64,000 nt of DNA from Euptelea pleiosperma (Eukaryota > Streptophyta > Magnoliopsida > Ranunculales > Eupteleaceae): contig CM068545.1 in NCBI GenBank assembly GCA_035048495.1, positions 42,774,450 through 42,838,449 of the forward strand. The letters run 5' to 3'. The notes under the pieces are model-generated. The model was not told where the DNA came from. It searched no databases and worked only from the letters and a program-made list of their open reading frames with translations. Of this stretch, positions 10,298 through 22,243 are shown piece after piece. The number at the start of each line of letters is the position of its first letter. The stretch's first letter is position 1. The translations under genes were made by a program, and so were the position numbers.

Positions 10298-12107
10298 CAA
10301 TTCTGTGATAAAAAATATTTAATCATAAAGAAGGTAAAAAATAAAAAATACAATCCCACCCTCTTACATGATTAACTCACTATCTCACACTCTCTTGGAG
10401 ATAATCGAACAGATATAGTGTAATGGCTTTTGATCTATTCCCTGCACATTCTACCAACAATACATACCCTGTAATATCATCGGCAATTAATAATTCATAT
10501 AAAATACAGTGAGTATAATTATGCACATCACAAGTAGAGAAATTGAAAAAATAATCAAACATTTTTTTCTCCCTAAATTTTTCTCCCCATATCTCATCCA
10601 TCCACTTATTTTTACCGCTATGATTTTCTCTCTCCCTTTTTGTCACAAATTGACATAGGTACAGAAATATAAGTAAATAATAAGCATGCAGTGAAGATTA
10701 TCATGATAAACAAGTGCAAATGTGCAACATGATCACAAGTATAAAGACTAAAAGATAGGCATGACGCATAGTCTAAATACAACAATGGTTTAAATTTTTG
10801 TGAAACCATTTAACCAATCATAAATCTTTTTTAAATGAATTTTAAATTTTTAAATCACCTCTAAAAAGATTTACAACTCATAGAACTCAAATCAGATCAA
10901 GCCAGATTAAGTCGAATAAAAAATCAAATCTGAAGAATGTTAATATGCATAAAAAATCAAGTTAAATGCAATGCATAATGAATTTCAATGTGATTGGCAC
11001 TAACAAATATCAAACCTAGGATTTTAGACTTAACTACTTAGTTTAATCTTGAATAGTTCAAATGCAGTCAATCTAGGCCATTTATTAGAGCTAGTCAGTC
11101 AAACTAGTACACTTTAGTTGAATTTTTAATTTCTTTCACTTGGGTGTACTGTGATCTGACTTTCCACTTCTTAGGGTATAAGACAGATGTTAGTAAAAAT
11201 TTAAATACTTTACTCAAAATCTGGAAGTATCTTGTATGCAATCATGAAATCATCATTAAAGCTAATAGGTTCTCACTAACTCTCTATTAATAAATGTATT
11301 TGCTAACGTGATTTCACATTACTTTTGTAGCAAACATGGCTATTTCTCACGCACTTGTTTAATCAGAATTTTATTTTTCAAGTTCTCATCTTTTGACACT
11401 TTGTCGATTGGGTAGCTTTCATACTCGGTCGGTATGGTATCCTCTGCAGCATTAAGTAATCAGTTTTTTATATAGATCAGGGCCATACAGATTTTATCAC
11501 ATCCACTTGAGGTAGATCTTTCCATGGAGAACTGTCACACAGGGAGGCCAACAGTCGATTATATTGCAATTTCAAAATCAACAGAAAGCAGGAACACAAC
11601 TAATCTGAAGTCATGAAAAGTAGAAGTTTATTCCTGATTCCCATAGAGTACTAGATTTATTATCTCAATCAAATCCAGTCCCAACCAGTGTCAGTCAGTG
11701 TGCATGTGAATAACAAGTTAAAACTTATGAACATCCACTAACTGAAAATTAGTAAAATAGACCAATCTTCTAAATATTCTAAAATTTTCTACAATGATCT
11801 AGTCTCAATTTACCTTATGTCAAGTCCTGGTTCTAGAATTTTCTAAAGTCAATGCCCATCATATTAAGAACAATTATGCAATGCACAACTCAAAAAAAAT
11901 CCTAAACAAGACACAAAACAATTTTTGATTTTCAAAGTTTTTATTTTTGTTTTTGAATATATGAACTCAAAACAATACAAATAATCAAAGATCTAAAACA
12001 AATAGAAAACTATGAAGAAAACAAAATCCTAAAAACAAAACTACACACTCAACTCATAAAAGATTTCCAATAATTAAATAGAGAAGAGTGTAAAGAACCA
12101 CATTTAT
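10298..12107 (-). other. Non-coding interior of the Copia-type element
   Basis: AT-rich sequence between the gag relic and the PPT. I see no protease, integrase or RT motif and no long frame. This is where pol would be in an autonomous relative, so pol has been lost or replaced. Confidence 0.6.
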
Positions 12108-13064
12108 TCAATCAATGGGACAAGTGCCACTGGGTGGGTTCTTTTTCTTTGCCATTTGTTTAGGCGGTGAGGGAGGATCGACATTTTTTTTTTTATTTGT
12201 CATCTTATTTTGAGCCCTTTGAGTCTGGGTGCCCTTGAGTTTCATAAGATTAGCAATCTCTCTACTCAAGGCATCCGACTTTTGATGCAAGACTGTCATT
12301 TTATGGAGTAGATCTCCTTGGTTCCCATATCATTTTCTCTTGGGAGGAACCATGGTATCTCTCCTCTTTTGAAAGCAATTCTTGCTCAGGTGACCTTTAC
12401 CCCTACAGTAATTACAAACATGCATATGTATAACTGATTTGGGTCTAGGTTGATCAACTTATGGTGTGGAAGGAACTTTGACTTTTATAAATTTAGTTTC
12501 TAAAGACGATGGGGTATCGGCATTATCAACAAATCCAAGTCCCCGCTTGTCTCCACATCTTTGTCCCACATTTAGAATCTCATTTAATTTCTTAGTGCTT
12601 TGAGAAATATAAGACAAGTCCTTTTTCAGTTGAACTAGTTCAAGTGACTTCTTCTTCTCCAGACATTCCTGATAATCAGTTTCAAGAAATTAAACTTTTA
12701 CTTAGAGGCTAGCTTTCTCTTCTTCATGCTGTCTAAAAATTGTTTCATATTTTTTATGCTCACTTTCTAAAGACATTTTAGCATCCGTACAGGTTTGGAA
12801 CTCGCATTCCAAGAACTTGTTTCTCTCTTGAAGATATTTCTTCTCTTCCCTAAGCTGACCAACTAGCACAGATAATTCATTATTGTCTAGTTTACAAGCA
12901 GAATTTTCAGAGTCAAGAAATTCAACTCTATTAGTCAATTTCTTATTTGCTTTGGTCAGTCTAAAGCTTTCTTTATATAGCTTTTGATAAGCAGTATAAA
13001 GATTGCCTTGATCTTCACTGTCTGAGTCACTACGGCTATTGACAGTGAACCTTTCTTTTGGCAT
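12108..13064 (-). pseudogene. Copia (SIRE-type) gag C-terminal region, decayed
   Basis: One minus-strand frame of about 318 codons remains in register from 13064 to 12108, broken by a few stops (the first after EEEKASL at about 12702). It starts MPKERF, then an acidic SDSDSEDQ patch, then a heptad-rich coiled coil (KKLTNRVEFLDSEN to KKYETIFRQHEEEK). Further on come SYISQSTKKLNEILNVGQ and GLGFVDNAD, then a CCHC zinc knuckle CNYCRGKGHLSKNC at 12375-12416, and a basic tail ending GTCPID. This order matches the end of gag in SIRE-like Copia elements as I know them. The capsid part upstream is absent. Confidence 0.8.
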
Positions 13065-13140
13065 TTTTATAAATGAAAAAGAATAAACCAGTTTTGCAGG
13101 AATCTAAATTCAAGTGATTAAACCTTAACTAGAAATATCC

Positions 13141-13152
13141 GCTCTGATACCA
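13141..13152 (-). other. Primer binding site, initiator tRNA-Met type
   Basis: Minus strand TGGTATCAGAGC begins two bases inside the 5' LTR end. This is the standard primer site of plant Copia elements and fixes the orientation. Confidence 0.9.
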
Positions 13153-13154
13153 AT

Positions 13155-14790
13155 TGAAATTCCACCGGTCCGTTCTCTTTAACTCAATATACCTAGAAGG
13201 GGGGTTGATTAGATATTTAAAATTAAATATACCTATACAGTTTTACTAGTCTATGGTATGGGGATAAAATCTCATTCCTTGGTTGTTTGAAAGGGATTAT
13301 CACAACCGACTCAAATCAAATATACCTCCGTGGTATATTATTTTTTGTCGTTTGATCTAATCAGGATAGAATACGGAACACAAACAAACAATCACACAAG
13401 ACAAGATATTTTTACGTGGAAACCTTAGCCAAGGAAAAACCACGGGACCATGTCTAGACGTTAAGTATCACTAACTGAAAAGATAAACGAAACAAAGGTT
13501 ACCTACACAGCACCATTGCAAATACAGCATCCAACCTTAGCCAAGGTCCACTATCGATGCGTCCACTTCCTCTAAGTCAACGCCACGAATCCACGCTTGC
13601 CGTACAAGCCAAGAAGCCTTATCCACTTGTTCAGTTTGGTACACCCCAAACCTACCTTCGACCGGGTCCTCTGATCTTAATTTTCAACACTCCTACCTTT
13701 GCAGAAGGTGAAGGATTCAGTACACCCTAAACCCCAAGTTGCTCAAAAAGTGTTTGAGTCACACTGGTACTCTCAGGCTTACTAGGTTAAGCATAGAATT
13801 GGAAAACCTAGGCTGAGTAAAGATCAAGCTCTTGGCTTTGATCGAGAAGAGAACAAGCTCACAAGATGTGAATGAAAACAAGCTTCTTACTCTTCGAAAT
13901 GGACACTCTACTAAATATAGCCTTTGCTTTTCTCTCTTGAAGATTGAGTCACTCTGTGTCTCTGTGTGTATTTAGAGAAGGCATAGAGGGGGTATATTTA
14001 TAGAATACCAAGACCCTGAGTCATATGGAACATGGGATAATGGAACCATAAATTTTGGATTTGATAAAACCGATTTTGTTCAAAGTCCAATTGATTGTAC
14101 ACTTGGTCCAATCAATTGGGGACAAGTGTCCAATCGATTGGGCTCAATAAGTTTTCTGTTTCGAAGGCACCAATCAATTGCACAGGGTTCTCCAATCAAT
14201 TAATCAATCTCCGATCGATTTGCCATTTATAACTTTCTGTCCCGAAGACTCCAATCAATTAATCAGAGTCTCCAATCGATTTGACTCATAAAGATTTATG
14301 TCCCGTAATCTCCAATCGATTACACAGTGTCTCCAATCGATTGGGCTCAATTATGTTTCTGCCTCGTAGTGTCCAATCGATTACACAGTGTCTCCAATCG
14401 ATTGGGCTATGTCCAATCGATTGGGGACACATGTTCAATCGATTGGACTTTCCCACTAGTCAATAAAATTGACTTTGACTCGGGTCTGTCCAATGACTAA
14501 GTCTGACCATTATATTTTATTCATTTTAATCAACTCCTATGGCCACTAAGTCACATACCTTCCTAATCGAGCATACACGATTGTTAACTGACAAATCGGC
14601 AGTTACTCAGATGACTCCTATCATCAACCATCTGATTCTTGTTGTCTCTGTCTTTTAGTCTTCACGTAATTGGCGAAGTAAGCGTACCACGACATCTTCA
14701 CGCTACACTAGTGCTCGTAAGAAAGGTTACAAGAATGTTTTTATGTCAAACAGAATCTTTTCCAAATTGAATATGAAAATATTCCTTACA
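13155..14790 (-). mobile_element. 5' LTR of the Copia-type element
   Basis: 1636 bp, TGTAAGGAATA to GGTGGAATTTCA on the minus strand. It carries the second palindrome array (14076-14450) and matches 8627-10283 over its length. Confidence 0.9.
14076..14450. repeat. Second CCAATCGATTGG-like palindrome array
   Basis: About thirteen or fourteen palindromes, several mutated to CCAATCAATT. Unit order is not identical to the sister LTR: one CCAATCGATTGGGG unit sits at the distal end here, so the array seems to have rearranged after insertion or during reverse transcription. Confidence 0.8.
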
Positions 14791-14853
14791 ATGGAGACCA
14801 AGAGAAGGACTTAGGTGTTAAAGGCCACACCAATTGACATCAAAGGATAAGTT

Positions 14854-14920
14854 TGACTTATTGGTGGAGCGGACGAGAAAGAATAAAGAAGACCAGGGTT
14901 CAAGACCCTCCAAGGCTTTT
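14854..14920 (+). promoter_or_regulatory. tRNA-like module in short-class LTR
   Basis: TGACTTATTGG at 14854 (A-box-like) and GGTTCAAGACC at 14897 (B-box-like) are 43 bp apart, followed by TTTTATTTTT from 14917. The other short-class LTRs repeat it at 42833-42905 (+) and about 59395-59460 (-). The B box sits in a T-arm-like stem with a TTCAAGA loop. Confidence 0.55.
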
Positions 14921-14976
14921 ATTTTTGTACTTTTTCTCTCACCTCTCTCTTATTTCTCACTTTATCTATTTTGGCC

Positions 14977-15075
14977 CATGACCTAAGCCCATGACCCAAG
15001 CCCATACCCATGACCCATGCCCATACCCATGACCCATGCCCATACCCATGACCCATGCCCATGCCCATGCCCATT
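14977..15075. repeat. CCCATACCCATGA minisatellite
   Basis: Tandem CCCATGACCCAAG / CCCATACCCATGA units. The 3' LTR of A (about 42950-43030) and the minus-strand short LTR (about 47685-47708 with 59305-59340) have fewer units. Confidence 0.8.
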
Positions 15076-15176
15076 TGCAACAACAAGAGAGAATTGGTCT
15101 CACTTGACCAATTCTTCTCTCCCCCATCTCTCTCTATCCTAGTCACTCTCTCTTTCATCTAACTAACCCATTCCCA

Positions 15177-15204
15177 ACCGTTGGATCTCACTAGATCCAA
15201 CGGT
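15177..15204. repeat. Inverted MSA-like motif pair in short-class LTR
   Basis: ACCGTTGGATCT and AGATCCAACGGT form a 12-bp perfect stem around a 4-base loop. The right arm continues as TCCAACGGTCA (15196-15206), a full match to the MSA consensus. The same pair is at about 43129-43158; one arm is mutated at 47555-47582. Confidence 0.7.
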
Positions 15205-16012
15205 CATCATTTTTACAACAAACAAAAAAAAAAAAATCTATAAGAGATCTACGATCTCTCCTTCTTGGGTTGGTTCCTTCTCCCTTCTCTTCCTCTCTTT
15301 CTTCTTTCTTTCTCTTCCTCTTCACCCTTCTTCTCCTGCGATCAACTCACCATTAACGCCTCCACCTCGAGGTGCAAAATGTCAAGGAGCAACGTCTCCT
15401 TGCTGCCCATTCCATCCGCCACAATCAAAGGCTACAATCCTCAATCCTATTGAGGTCGATCCAATCAGAGTTGTACCATCTACCTCTTCAATGGTAAGTT
15501 TCTTTCTAATTCATCTCTCTAACCTTCCTACCTTCTTCTCTTTCTTCTTTCCCTCTCTACCTTTACATGCTTTCTAGGGTAATATTTTAATGACTTTCTA
15601 GATTAATTTGGTTTAATGTTATTTTCGTTGTATAGCATTTGAACAAGCATTGTAAGCATTTGTTTTTAGTTTAATGAACAAGTTTTAAATTCAAGTTTAA
15701 GTTGTTTTCATTTATTGTGTTTTTCATTCTCGTTTCTCTTATGTTTTTTTCATTCTAATAGTTTTAACAATAATCTCAAGCGTATTTTAAATTAACCTCC
15801 ACCATTCTCACCCTTTCATTTATTCCGAGTATTTTCTGATTATTCTTGTTTCTTATTGTGCTAACTAATCCCGAGTGTGGACGATATCCGACACGAGCCA
15901 CTGTTCAAGTCTGCTTATTTGCAGATTAAGTGAACCAATTCAGAGAAATTACAAATATTGTTGAACTTTAGGGTTTTCGTAACCAACGACCCAGAAAAAT
16001 CCTAATTTCAAA

Positions 16013-16026
16013 TGGCGCCGTTGCCG
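16013..16026 (+). other. Primer binding site of element A, tRNA-Asp type
   Basis: TGGCGCCGTTGCCG begins two bases after the LTR. It matches the complement of the plant tRNA-Asp 3' end for 14 bases, the primer used by Athila-type Ty3 elements. Confidence 0.8.
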
Positions 16027-17547
16027 CTCGGTTGATAGGATTGCAAAAGATGAACATGAATTCGGAAAGCTGCTTATTCGTGAAGATCCGATTCAAACCG
16101 AAAACTTTCAATTTTATTTTTCACATTTTCCACTTATTGTTTTAATGCCTCGGATGGCCAAGTGCAAAGTTGTAATAACTTAGGAATTCATTTTTTCTCC
16201 TTTTAGAATAACTGCTAGATAATTAATTAATTAAAAAATATAAAAAATATTAGGGTCAGATCTCGATTCTACTATTTCTAGTTAGATCACCATTGGTTAT
16301 TTGAATCATTTTGGAAGGTTTCCAATTCTGGGTAATTCAAAAGTAGATATTTCCGATCCCTAATTCGGGAATAGCTAAAGTTGAATTTCAAACCCTAATT
16401 GGAACTAATTCACAATATCTGCCCTAAATCATTGTGTGTTTCTTGAAACCCTAAAGGCGGTATACCTTCTAATTCCATACGATAGACTATTGTGGACTAA
16501 CGTGATTGCAGATTGTGTTTACCAAGTGAGTAGGGAGCGAAAGCTCAAAGAGGTGGAGTTGGGCCCAAGCCCATTTGGATACCCCTCCCTATCTCACGGA
16601 GGAGACCCCGTCCATAGCCAACAAGCAAGTAAGTTTCTACACCTCGCCTTGAATGCGATCGTAATTATTGTGCAAACACTGTACCGATTGTTTATTTACT
16701 TTTGCAACACTTATCGAAATTGCTTGGTTTGGCCATAATAAAATACATAAAGAGCAAACCCAGCTCTAACTTGAAACTAGTGGGATTTCATCACCGTCAT
16801 TCCAGCTTTTGTGCACCCAATGCCAAGAATTAAATTAAAACAAGAAGTAGAGCCCAATTAGATCGGTATTCGAGGAAAACTCCACATAAAGCGACTCTTT
16901 CAAAGATCAAGTCGATTAAGTCCATGAGTGCGGGTCCATGTTATCTAACACACCCATAGGTCCCTACTACTCAAGTATACCGAGCTCGTAAGTGGCCTCC
17001 TTGATTGTCTGTCGAATTAGCTTAGTGTCGGATTAAGAACACGAACCTACCCTAGCTCCTCTTCTAGGAAAACTCATCTTCACATTTGACAAATCCGGTT
17101 AATCTGGGGCGTACTTAAGTCAGCTGATGTGCCGCACGTCTGTCTAGGCTTCGGATTATCTTGCAGTCAACTTGAGTTAGTACTAGTGGATTTGCTTTGA
17201 AGAGTGTATCCTGGTGAGAATCTACAGAGTGAAAAGTTGGTCCGGCAGATAATTGAAGATAAACCAGTGGTCCGCCCACTGTCATAATCTACACTATCCC
17301 TACATTAACAAGATAATTCATAATACTATCCTGATTGTTTAGGTTAAGATTATCTATTGCTCTATGTGCATCATCTAGGCTCATTTAGTTTCATAACCTC
17401 TTGCCGACTCTAGGGGCTTGCTATTTCAAGCATATGCCCATTTGGATTTGAACCAACCCGATACTGATTCAATCTGAGAGTCAGTCTACCGCACCGCTCT
17501 CTTTCACCTAATCTATCTCCCTCCTCTGAGAGACTCACATCTCTCTG
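16027..17547 (+). other. Long conserved leader of element A
   Basis: About 1.5 kb with no credible ORF. It aligns in blocks with the leaders of B and E: TAGGGAGCGAAAGCTC to GATACCCCTCCC (about 16528-16595), a GTAAGT donor-like site near 16627, the ACGTACTTAAG block (about 17110) and the hairpin CCAGTGGTCCGCCCACTG (about 17262). Conservation in three copies without coding potential points to an RNA role. Confidence 0.7.
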
Positions 17548-19071
17548 ATGGATGCTGAACGACCTCTATTCAAGACATACCACAATTTCTTTGAATATCT
17601 AAGAGATAACTCTGAGCACTGGTATACCAATCCTACATGTAGTCATGATACTTTAGTCTCACAGAGTTCCATGGGATATGAAGCAAAGGGCGATTCAGTG
17701 CTAACATCCCTACTTAAGGATTTGAAAACATCAGTTTCCGCCCTTGATGTTGAGGTCCAGAAGCCTATTTATCACTCCAAATCTATGGGATATTCCCCTC
17801 ATTTCCAAGAAGAGGTCTGTAATTTTAGTACATTTGAACCTCTGCTGTAGACCTCCTACAATAACATGTATTATCTGGACAATGGAAGTCACAATAACTT
17901 TGAATGGGAACAACAGTCTTTTCCCTAGCAGCATCTGCAACAGGATATGTATCATTCCGGGTTTCACCAATCCTGTGGGCAATATGATGAGTAGTACTCG
18001 CAGTTGCAGTATCAGCCAAATCCACAGACTGAATATTTTGGTCAACAGTGGACCTCGCAGGATTTTCAGAGTCAACAAATAGTCCCAGAGTCACTTCCAT
18101 CCAATAACTTTCATACTCAGTCGGACTACATTCAAGAGTTGGCACCTCAGCTTCCCTTAGCTGAACCGCAATAGTCTGTTACTAAACCTGGTCTAGAAGA
18201 ACTCCTCTTGCAATACATCATCCAACAACAATGCTCCATGGAGAGCTTGGAACACCGTTTAGGTGAGTTAGAAATTGAGAGAGAGGAAGTCAACTTCACT
18301 AGCCAACCTACGACTTATCTAGAGGAGAATACCATGGACACAGTCCATAATGAGGAATCGCACAGCTGGACCAAGTACTAGACTTTACAAGAGGAAATTG
18401 AGGATGCTACAAACAAAGGATCAAACTACAATATTGATGAGCCAGAGTCTCCATCTTCGATGTCCTTCAAAACACCGACTTCTGAACCTAGCTTAGAGAA
18501 ATCATCTACCTCTGATGCTTCATTGTCTGCACCTAAAGCATACATTCTAGACATTGAGAACTGTCTAAATAGTGCAGTCCCAGTTGTCCTGGCCCCACTG
18601 TTCCTCACCATCGCTGATGCACACATCGGGTGTGGGGATGATGACATGTTGACGGCATTTGACAACCTCAAGGCAGAGGTTACCATTTTCGAATAGCCAA
18701 CATACGTCGATATTGTCGATATACCATGTGCCGTAGAGAGTCTACTTTCGGACTCTCCCGATAAAAAATTATTCGAGTGTCAAGAACACTTTGAGTCTGA
18801 CTTAATCTCGGAGTCAGACAATTTTGGTATTATTGATCTACAAGAGTCTACTCCATTCAGGTACATTCCCGCTAAACTCAATGAGTTTGCGGCTCTGCTA
18901 ACCATGGTCAGAGAACCCACTACTACTCTCATCTCAGTTTTTACTAAGAAGCTTCGATGCCTCCCCGCTGAACTAAATGTTTTTGGGGGTCTGCTCAGAG
19001 CACTTTCTATCCTTCTATCAGTTTACACTAAGAAAGACCTGTTCTACACAGGTATATTAGACAAGGGATAG
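17548..19071 (+). pseudogene. Degraded copy of the family ORF (element A)
   Basis: The frame starts MDAERPLFKTYHNF and remains in register for 508 codons, aligning with the 610-aa ORF of E: the QSDYIQELAPQLPLAEP stretch, the LEELLLQYIIQQ coil and the C-terminal LPAELNVF repeat. Six in-frame TAG stops break it (17848, 17926, 17992, 18172, 18379, 18694). At the first five, B or E has CAG, so each is explained by one C-to-T change. A 1-base loss near the end changes the last residues. It has two C-terminal repeats, not three. Not functional. Confidence 0.85.
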
Positions 19072-19861
19072 GATAACAGTCTCTGTTCCACCATTGGAAT
19101 CAGAAGAGTGCAGATTTACTCAGTCTCCATGAGTTTTAACCTGGTTGGGGGTACTTGATATATCCCCGTCATGTCTGGCTGAAGACGTAAAACTCAACAC
19201 TTTCGGAAAGGCAATTCCGGTATTCCTAGAGTACATGAGTCTCATGCATTTGTTATTACTGTGATATCTCTGGACATGCAGGTACATTCATTCTTCCTAT
19301 AATCAGGTACCACACACTATCGAGTTTATGCCGACTTGGTAACATCCTCCCTGCACATTTGCATCATCATTTCAATCATTTTATGTCCCGGTCATGAGCA
19401 CCGAGGACGATGCTATATTTAGGTTGGGGGTGGGGATTTATCAAAACTCGTGTCTTCGTAAAAAAAAAAAAAAAAAAAAACATGAGAAAAAAAAATGTAA
19501 TTTTTTGGGTGATAACTAGTATTTTACAAAGTTTTCTAAGTACTTTCGAAATGCTTTTCAAATCATTTACAATGATAAGTACAAACTTTTCGTAAAGTCT
19601 ATTTATTGAAGAGGATGTCCTTTTTGAAAAATCATTTATTAGCTCTTCATTCAGTTTGAAAGCAAACATAACAACAGTGAATTGAAAATCTTTAAAAACT
19701 CAGATTCAACAAAATGTTCACATATCAACGTCATAATTATCCGAAGTTTAGATTATCCAGAGATCCAAGAAGAACAAGTGTGGAGACCTAACCCAGTGAG
19801 CTTTTGAGCTTTTCATTATTTCTGAGGGTTATAAAATTATTCTGAGTCACAAGATGACTCA
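19072..19861 (+). other. Element A trailer, first part, with internal polypurine motif
   Basis: Non-coding; resumes at 38263-39419 after element B. It contains the conserved hairpin GAGCACCGAGGACGATGCT followed by GGTTGGGGGTGGGG (19422-19435), a second polypurine tract far upstream of the one beside the LTR. A poly(A) run lies at 19460-19479. Confidence 0.7.
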
Positions 19862-19890
19862 TGATATTCGCTCAAAAGTGCTATTTAAAG

Positions 19891-22243
19891 TGAAAATAGG
19901 GTTTTTCTGTCGTTGAGAGAACGACCCTAACTTCAACAATATTTGTAATTTGATCCGAGTTTTAATCCTGCAAAATATGCGATATTGTATAGGGATTCGT
20001 GTCGGATGTCGATCCGCACTCGGGGTTAGTGTGCGTAATTCAAAGACATGAAATGACGGATTTTTATCAAGAAAACATGGAGAGGTGAGAATGGTGATGG
20101 ATTTAAAACATGCTTAGTGATTTCTAGAGAGAGAAATTGCCATAAGATTAAAAAGAAAATAACTAAAACAATGAAGTAATACTAGAATTTATTGAAATAA
20201 TAATTTTCTTACAATATTCTCAATCAAAATTGCGAACTAAACATAAAAAGAACTAAAAGGATTAAACTATAAAGCCGTAAGAACTAGAGAGAGGAAGAGA
20301 ATAAGAGGAGAGAGAGTATGAATTTTTAGAAAGAGAGAAGAGACTAGAGAGAGAGAAAGAAGAGAGAGAAACAAGCTATGGAGGGTTAGAGAGAGAATCT
20401 CACATTTGCAAACTTACCGAGAGTGATGGAGATCAACCCAACAGCGAAGGATCGGTTCAAAGAAGGATCGGCCATGATGTGAGGTGGTGTGGTGGAGGGA
20501 CTTGATGTGGAAGGAGGTTCACGGCCTAACCGTGAGTGGTGGTGCTTGCAGGCGGTGCTAACAGTCATGCAAGTTGACGAAGGTGTAGGATAGATGAACG
20601 GTCGTGATCGCTAGATATCATGGCCGTAGTTTGTGAGAGGTTGTTGGATTGAAGACTCACTGGAGATGCTGGTGTGCACGGCCTACAACAACGGATGTTG
20701 TAGGCGTTGGTTGATTCGCAAGGGGCAGCAGCTTCACCGGTCAGAGTTGTAGACCAATTTTTGGCCGGTAAGTTGCTGGCACTGCAACTTAAAGATGAGA
20801 AGAGGAAGAGAGGACAGTAGCGCAACAGGTGGAGGAGCCACCAGGAACGTGGAGGGCAGCAAGGAAGTGATGAAGAAAACGTTGGGTTGAGGGATCGCAC
20901 GTAGGGATCCAAGGTGAGGACGGGGTTTTTGGAATTTCTAGGTTCGATGGTGAAAAGGAGGCGGAGAAGATGGTGGCTGGTGATGTTGGTTTCGCCGGAG
21001 TTGCAGGTGGTGGCCGGAGTTGCAGGCTGCAACTCCGGTGGAAAAACGGTGAAGAAGATGACGAAGGTGGAGGAGAAGTCGAGGAAAACAGCGGCCAAGA
21101 GAGGGGGAAAAGGGAGAAACGAGTTGGGGGAGAGAATGGAAGAGAAAGGGGGGGGATTAGGGTTCGAACGAACCCCTATCCTTCTCCTTTTAAAGCTTCC
21201 CTATTTCCTTTAATGGAAATAGGGGATTTTTGAAAATAAAAAAAAAAATAAGAAAATTTTTTTTTTTTTTTTTTTTTTTTAAGTAAAAACCTACTTTTCT
21301 ATGGGGAATCTCCCCAATTAGTGGACCCCCCATTTAATTAAAATTATTTTGAAATTCGCGGGGTCCACTAACTGGTCGGACAGCGGGTCGATGAAGATGG
21401 GCCCGGCTACTGGCCCATATGGATTGATGATGTCCATCGTCTCACAAGATGATGTGACAGACAGTCTGATGGCGATCGGATGGATGGTGACTTGATTGGG
21501 ACCCAGATTGGTAAATCGACGGATCTAGAGAGATCCAACGGTCTGATTGAAGATCCAACGGTCCGATTGAAGATCCAACGGTCAGAAAGCTAAGGGAGAT
21601 GAGATAGAGCCGATGGGTAGGAGTTCTGGGGTTAGGTCAGTAGATTCGAGGACCGAGAGATGAAGAGAGAGAGAGAATAAGAAGAGATGAGAGAAAAAGT
21701 ATCAAAAAAAATGGAAAAAAGCACTGGCGGAGGGTCTGGAACCCTGGTCTTCACTGTGACCATCCTCACGCTTCTCCAGTAGAGTCGACCATCATTCTTT
21801 GCTGACTCATGTGGCTTTAAACGCTTTGGTCCGTCTCTTGGTCATTGGCTCTCCTACTCTCTTCGTTCTTTGGGCCGGCTTTTTGGTCCTCTTATTCAGC
21901 CCATATTTGGCCCATATCTTCTAGTCATAGCATGTGGGCTTGTTAAGCTTTGATAATGGGCTTTCATGATCGATTTGGGCCCACAAGTCTCGAGAACCGT
22001 CCCATCGGGGTTTCCTGCGACAGAAGAAGCGCGTAATGAGACTTTATCAGAACGACTTAATATTTAGACTTCCGAAAATGTGTTTAATGCATGCAAATAT
22101 ACCATTTCGTCCAGAAAAGTGTGTTCTACGCAACAGAAGAGACTCTTACGTAGAAAAGTAGGTAAATAGAGTATTTTACGTAGGAGAATGCAATAACGCT
22201 AAAAGGATAATTGCTTAAAATAAGCACTTTTGAGCGAATATCA
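19891..22243 (-). mobile_element. Solo LTR, long class, TSD TAAAG
   Basis: TAAAG lies at 19886-19890 and 22244-22248. The LTR is 2353 bp (plus strand TGAAAATAGGG to GCGAATATCA). It landed 29 bp inside the 5' LTR of B; the uninterrupted sequence is visible at the start of the sister LTR (32907 onward, ctatttaaagcaact). Confidence 0.95.
21014..21038. repeat. Perfect 12-bp hairpin in solo LTR
   Basis: CCGGAGTTGCAG, one base, CTGCAACTCCGG. Close relatives with 10-12 bp stems: 24981-25004, 36652-36675, 41136-41160, 48965-48989, 49157-49184, 57441-57466 and 62452-62477. Confidence 0.85.

Larger units (their letters stand above)
8627..14790 (-). mobile_element. Non-autonomous Copia-type (SIRE-like) retrotransposon nested in the 5' LTR of A
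   Basis: Read on the minus strand: 5' LTR (13155-14790) beginning TGTAAGGAATA and ending GGTGGAATTTCA, primer site for initiator tRNA-Met (13141-13152), a decayed gag-region frame, a long non-coding stretch, PPT (10284-10297) and 3' LTR (8627-10283). Flanks are CTAGA and ATGGA; the uninterrupted site elsewhere (revcomp near 59520, agctggagacc) indicates an original CTGGA duplication with one mutation on each side. The 2.9-kb internal region lacks protease, integrase and RT. Confidence 0.9.
8225..16010 (+). mobile_element. 5' LTR of element A (short class)
   Basis: It starts TGATATTCGCTC and ends CCTAATTTCA. Removing the Copia-type element at 8627-14790 and one target copy leaves about 1.6 kb, matching the 1527-bp 3' LTR at 42374-43900. 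Most of the extra length is a longer CCCATACCCATGA minisatellite and a CT-rich block near 15240-15300. Confidence 0.9.
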
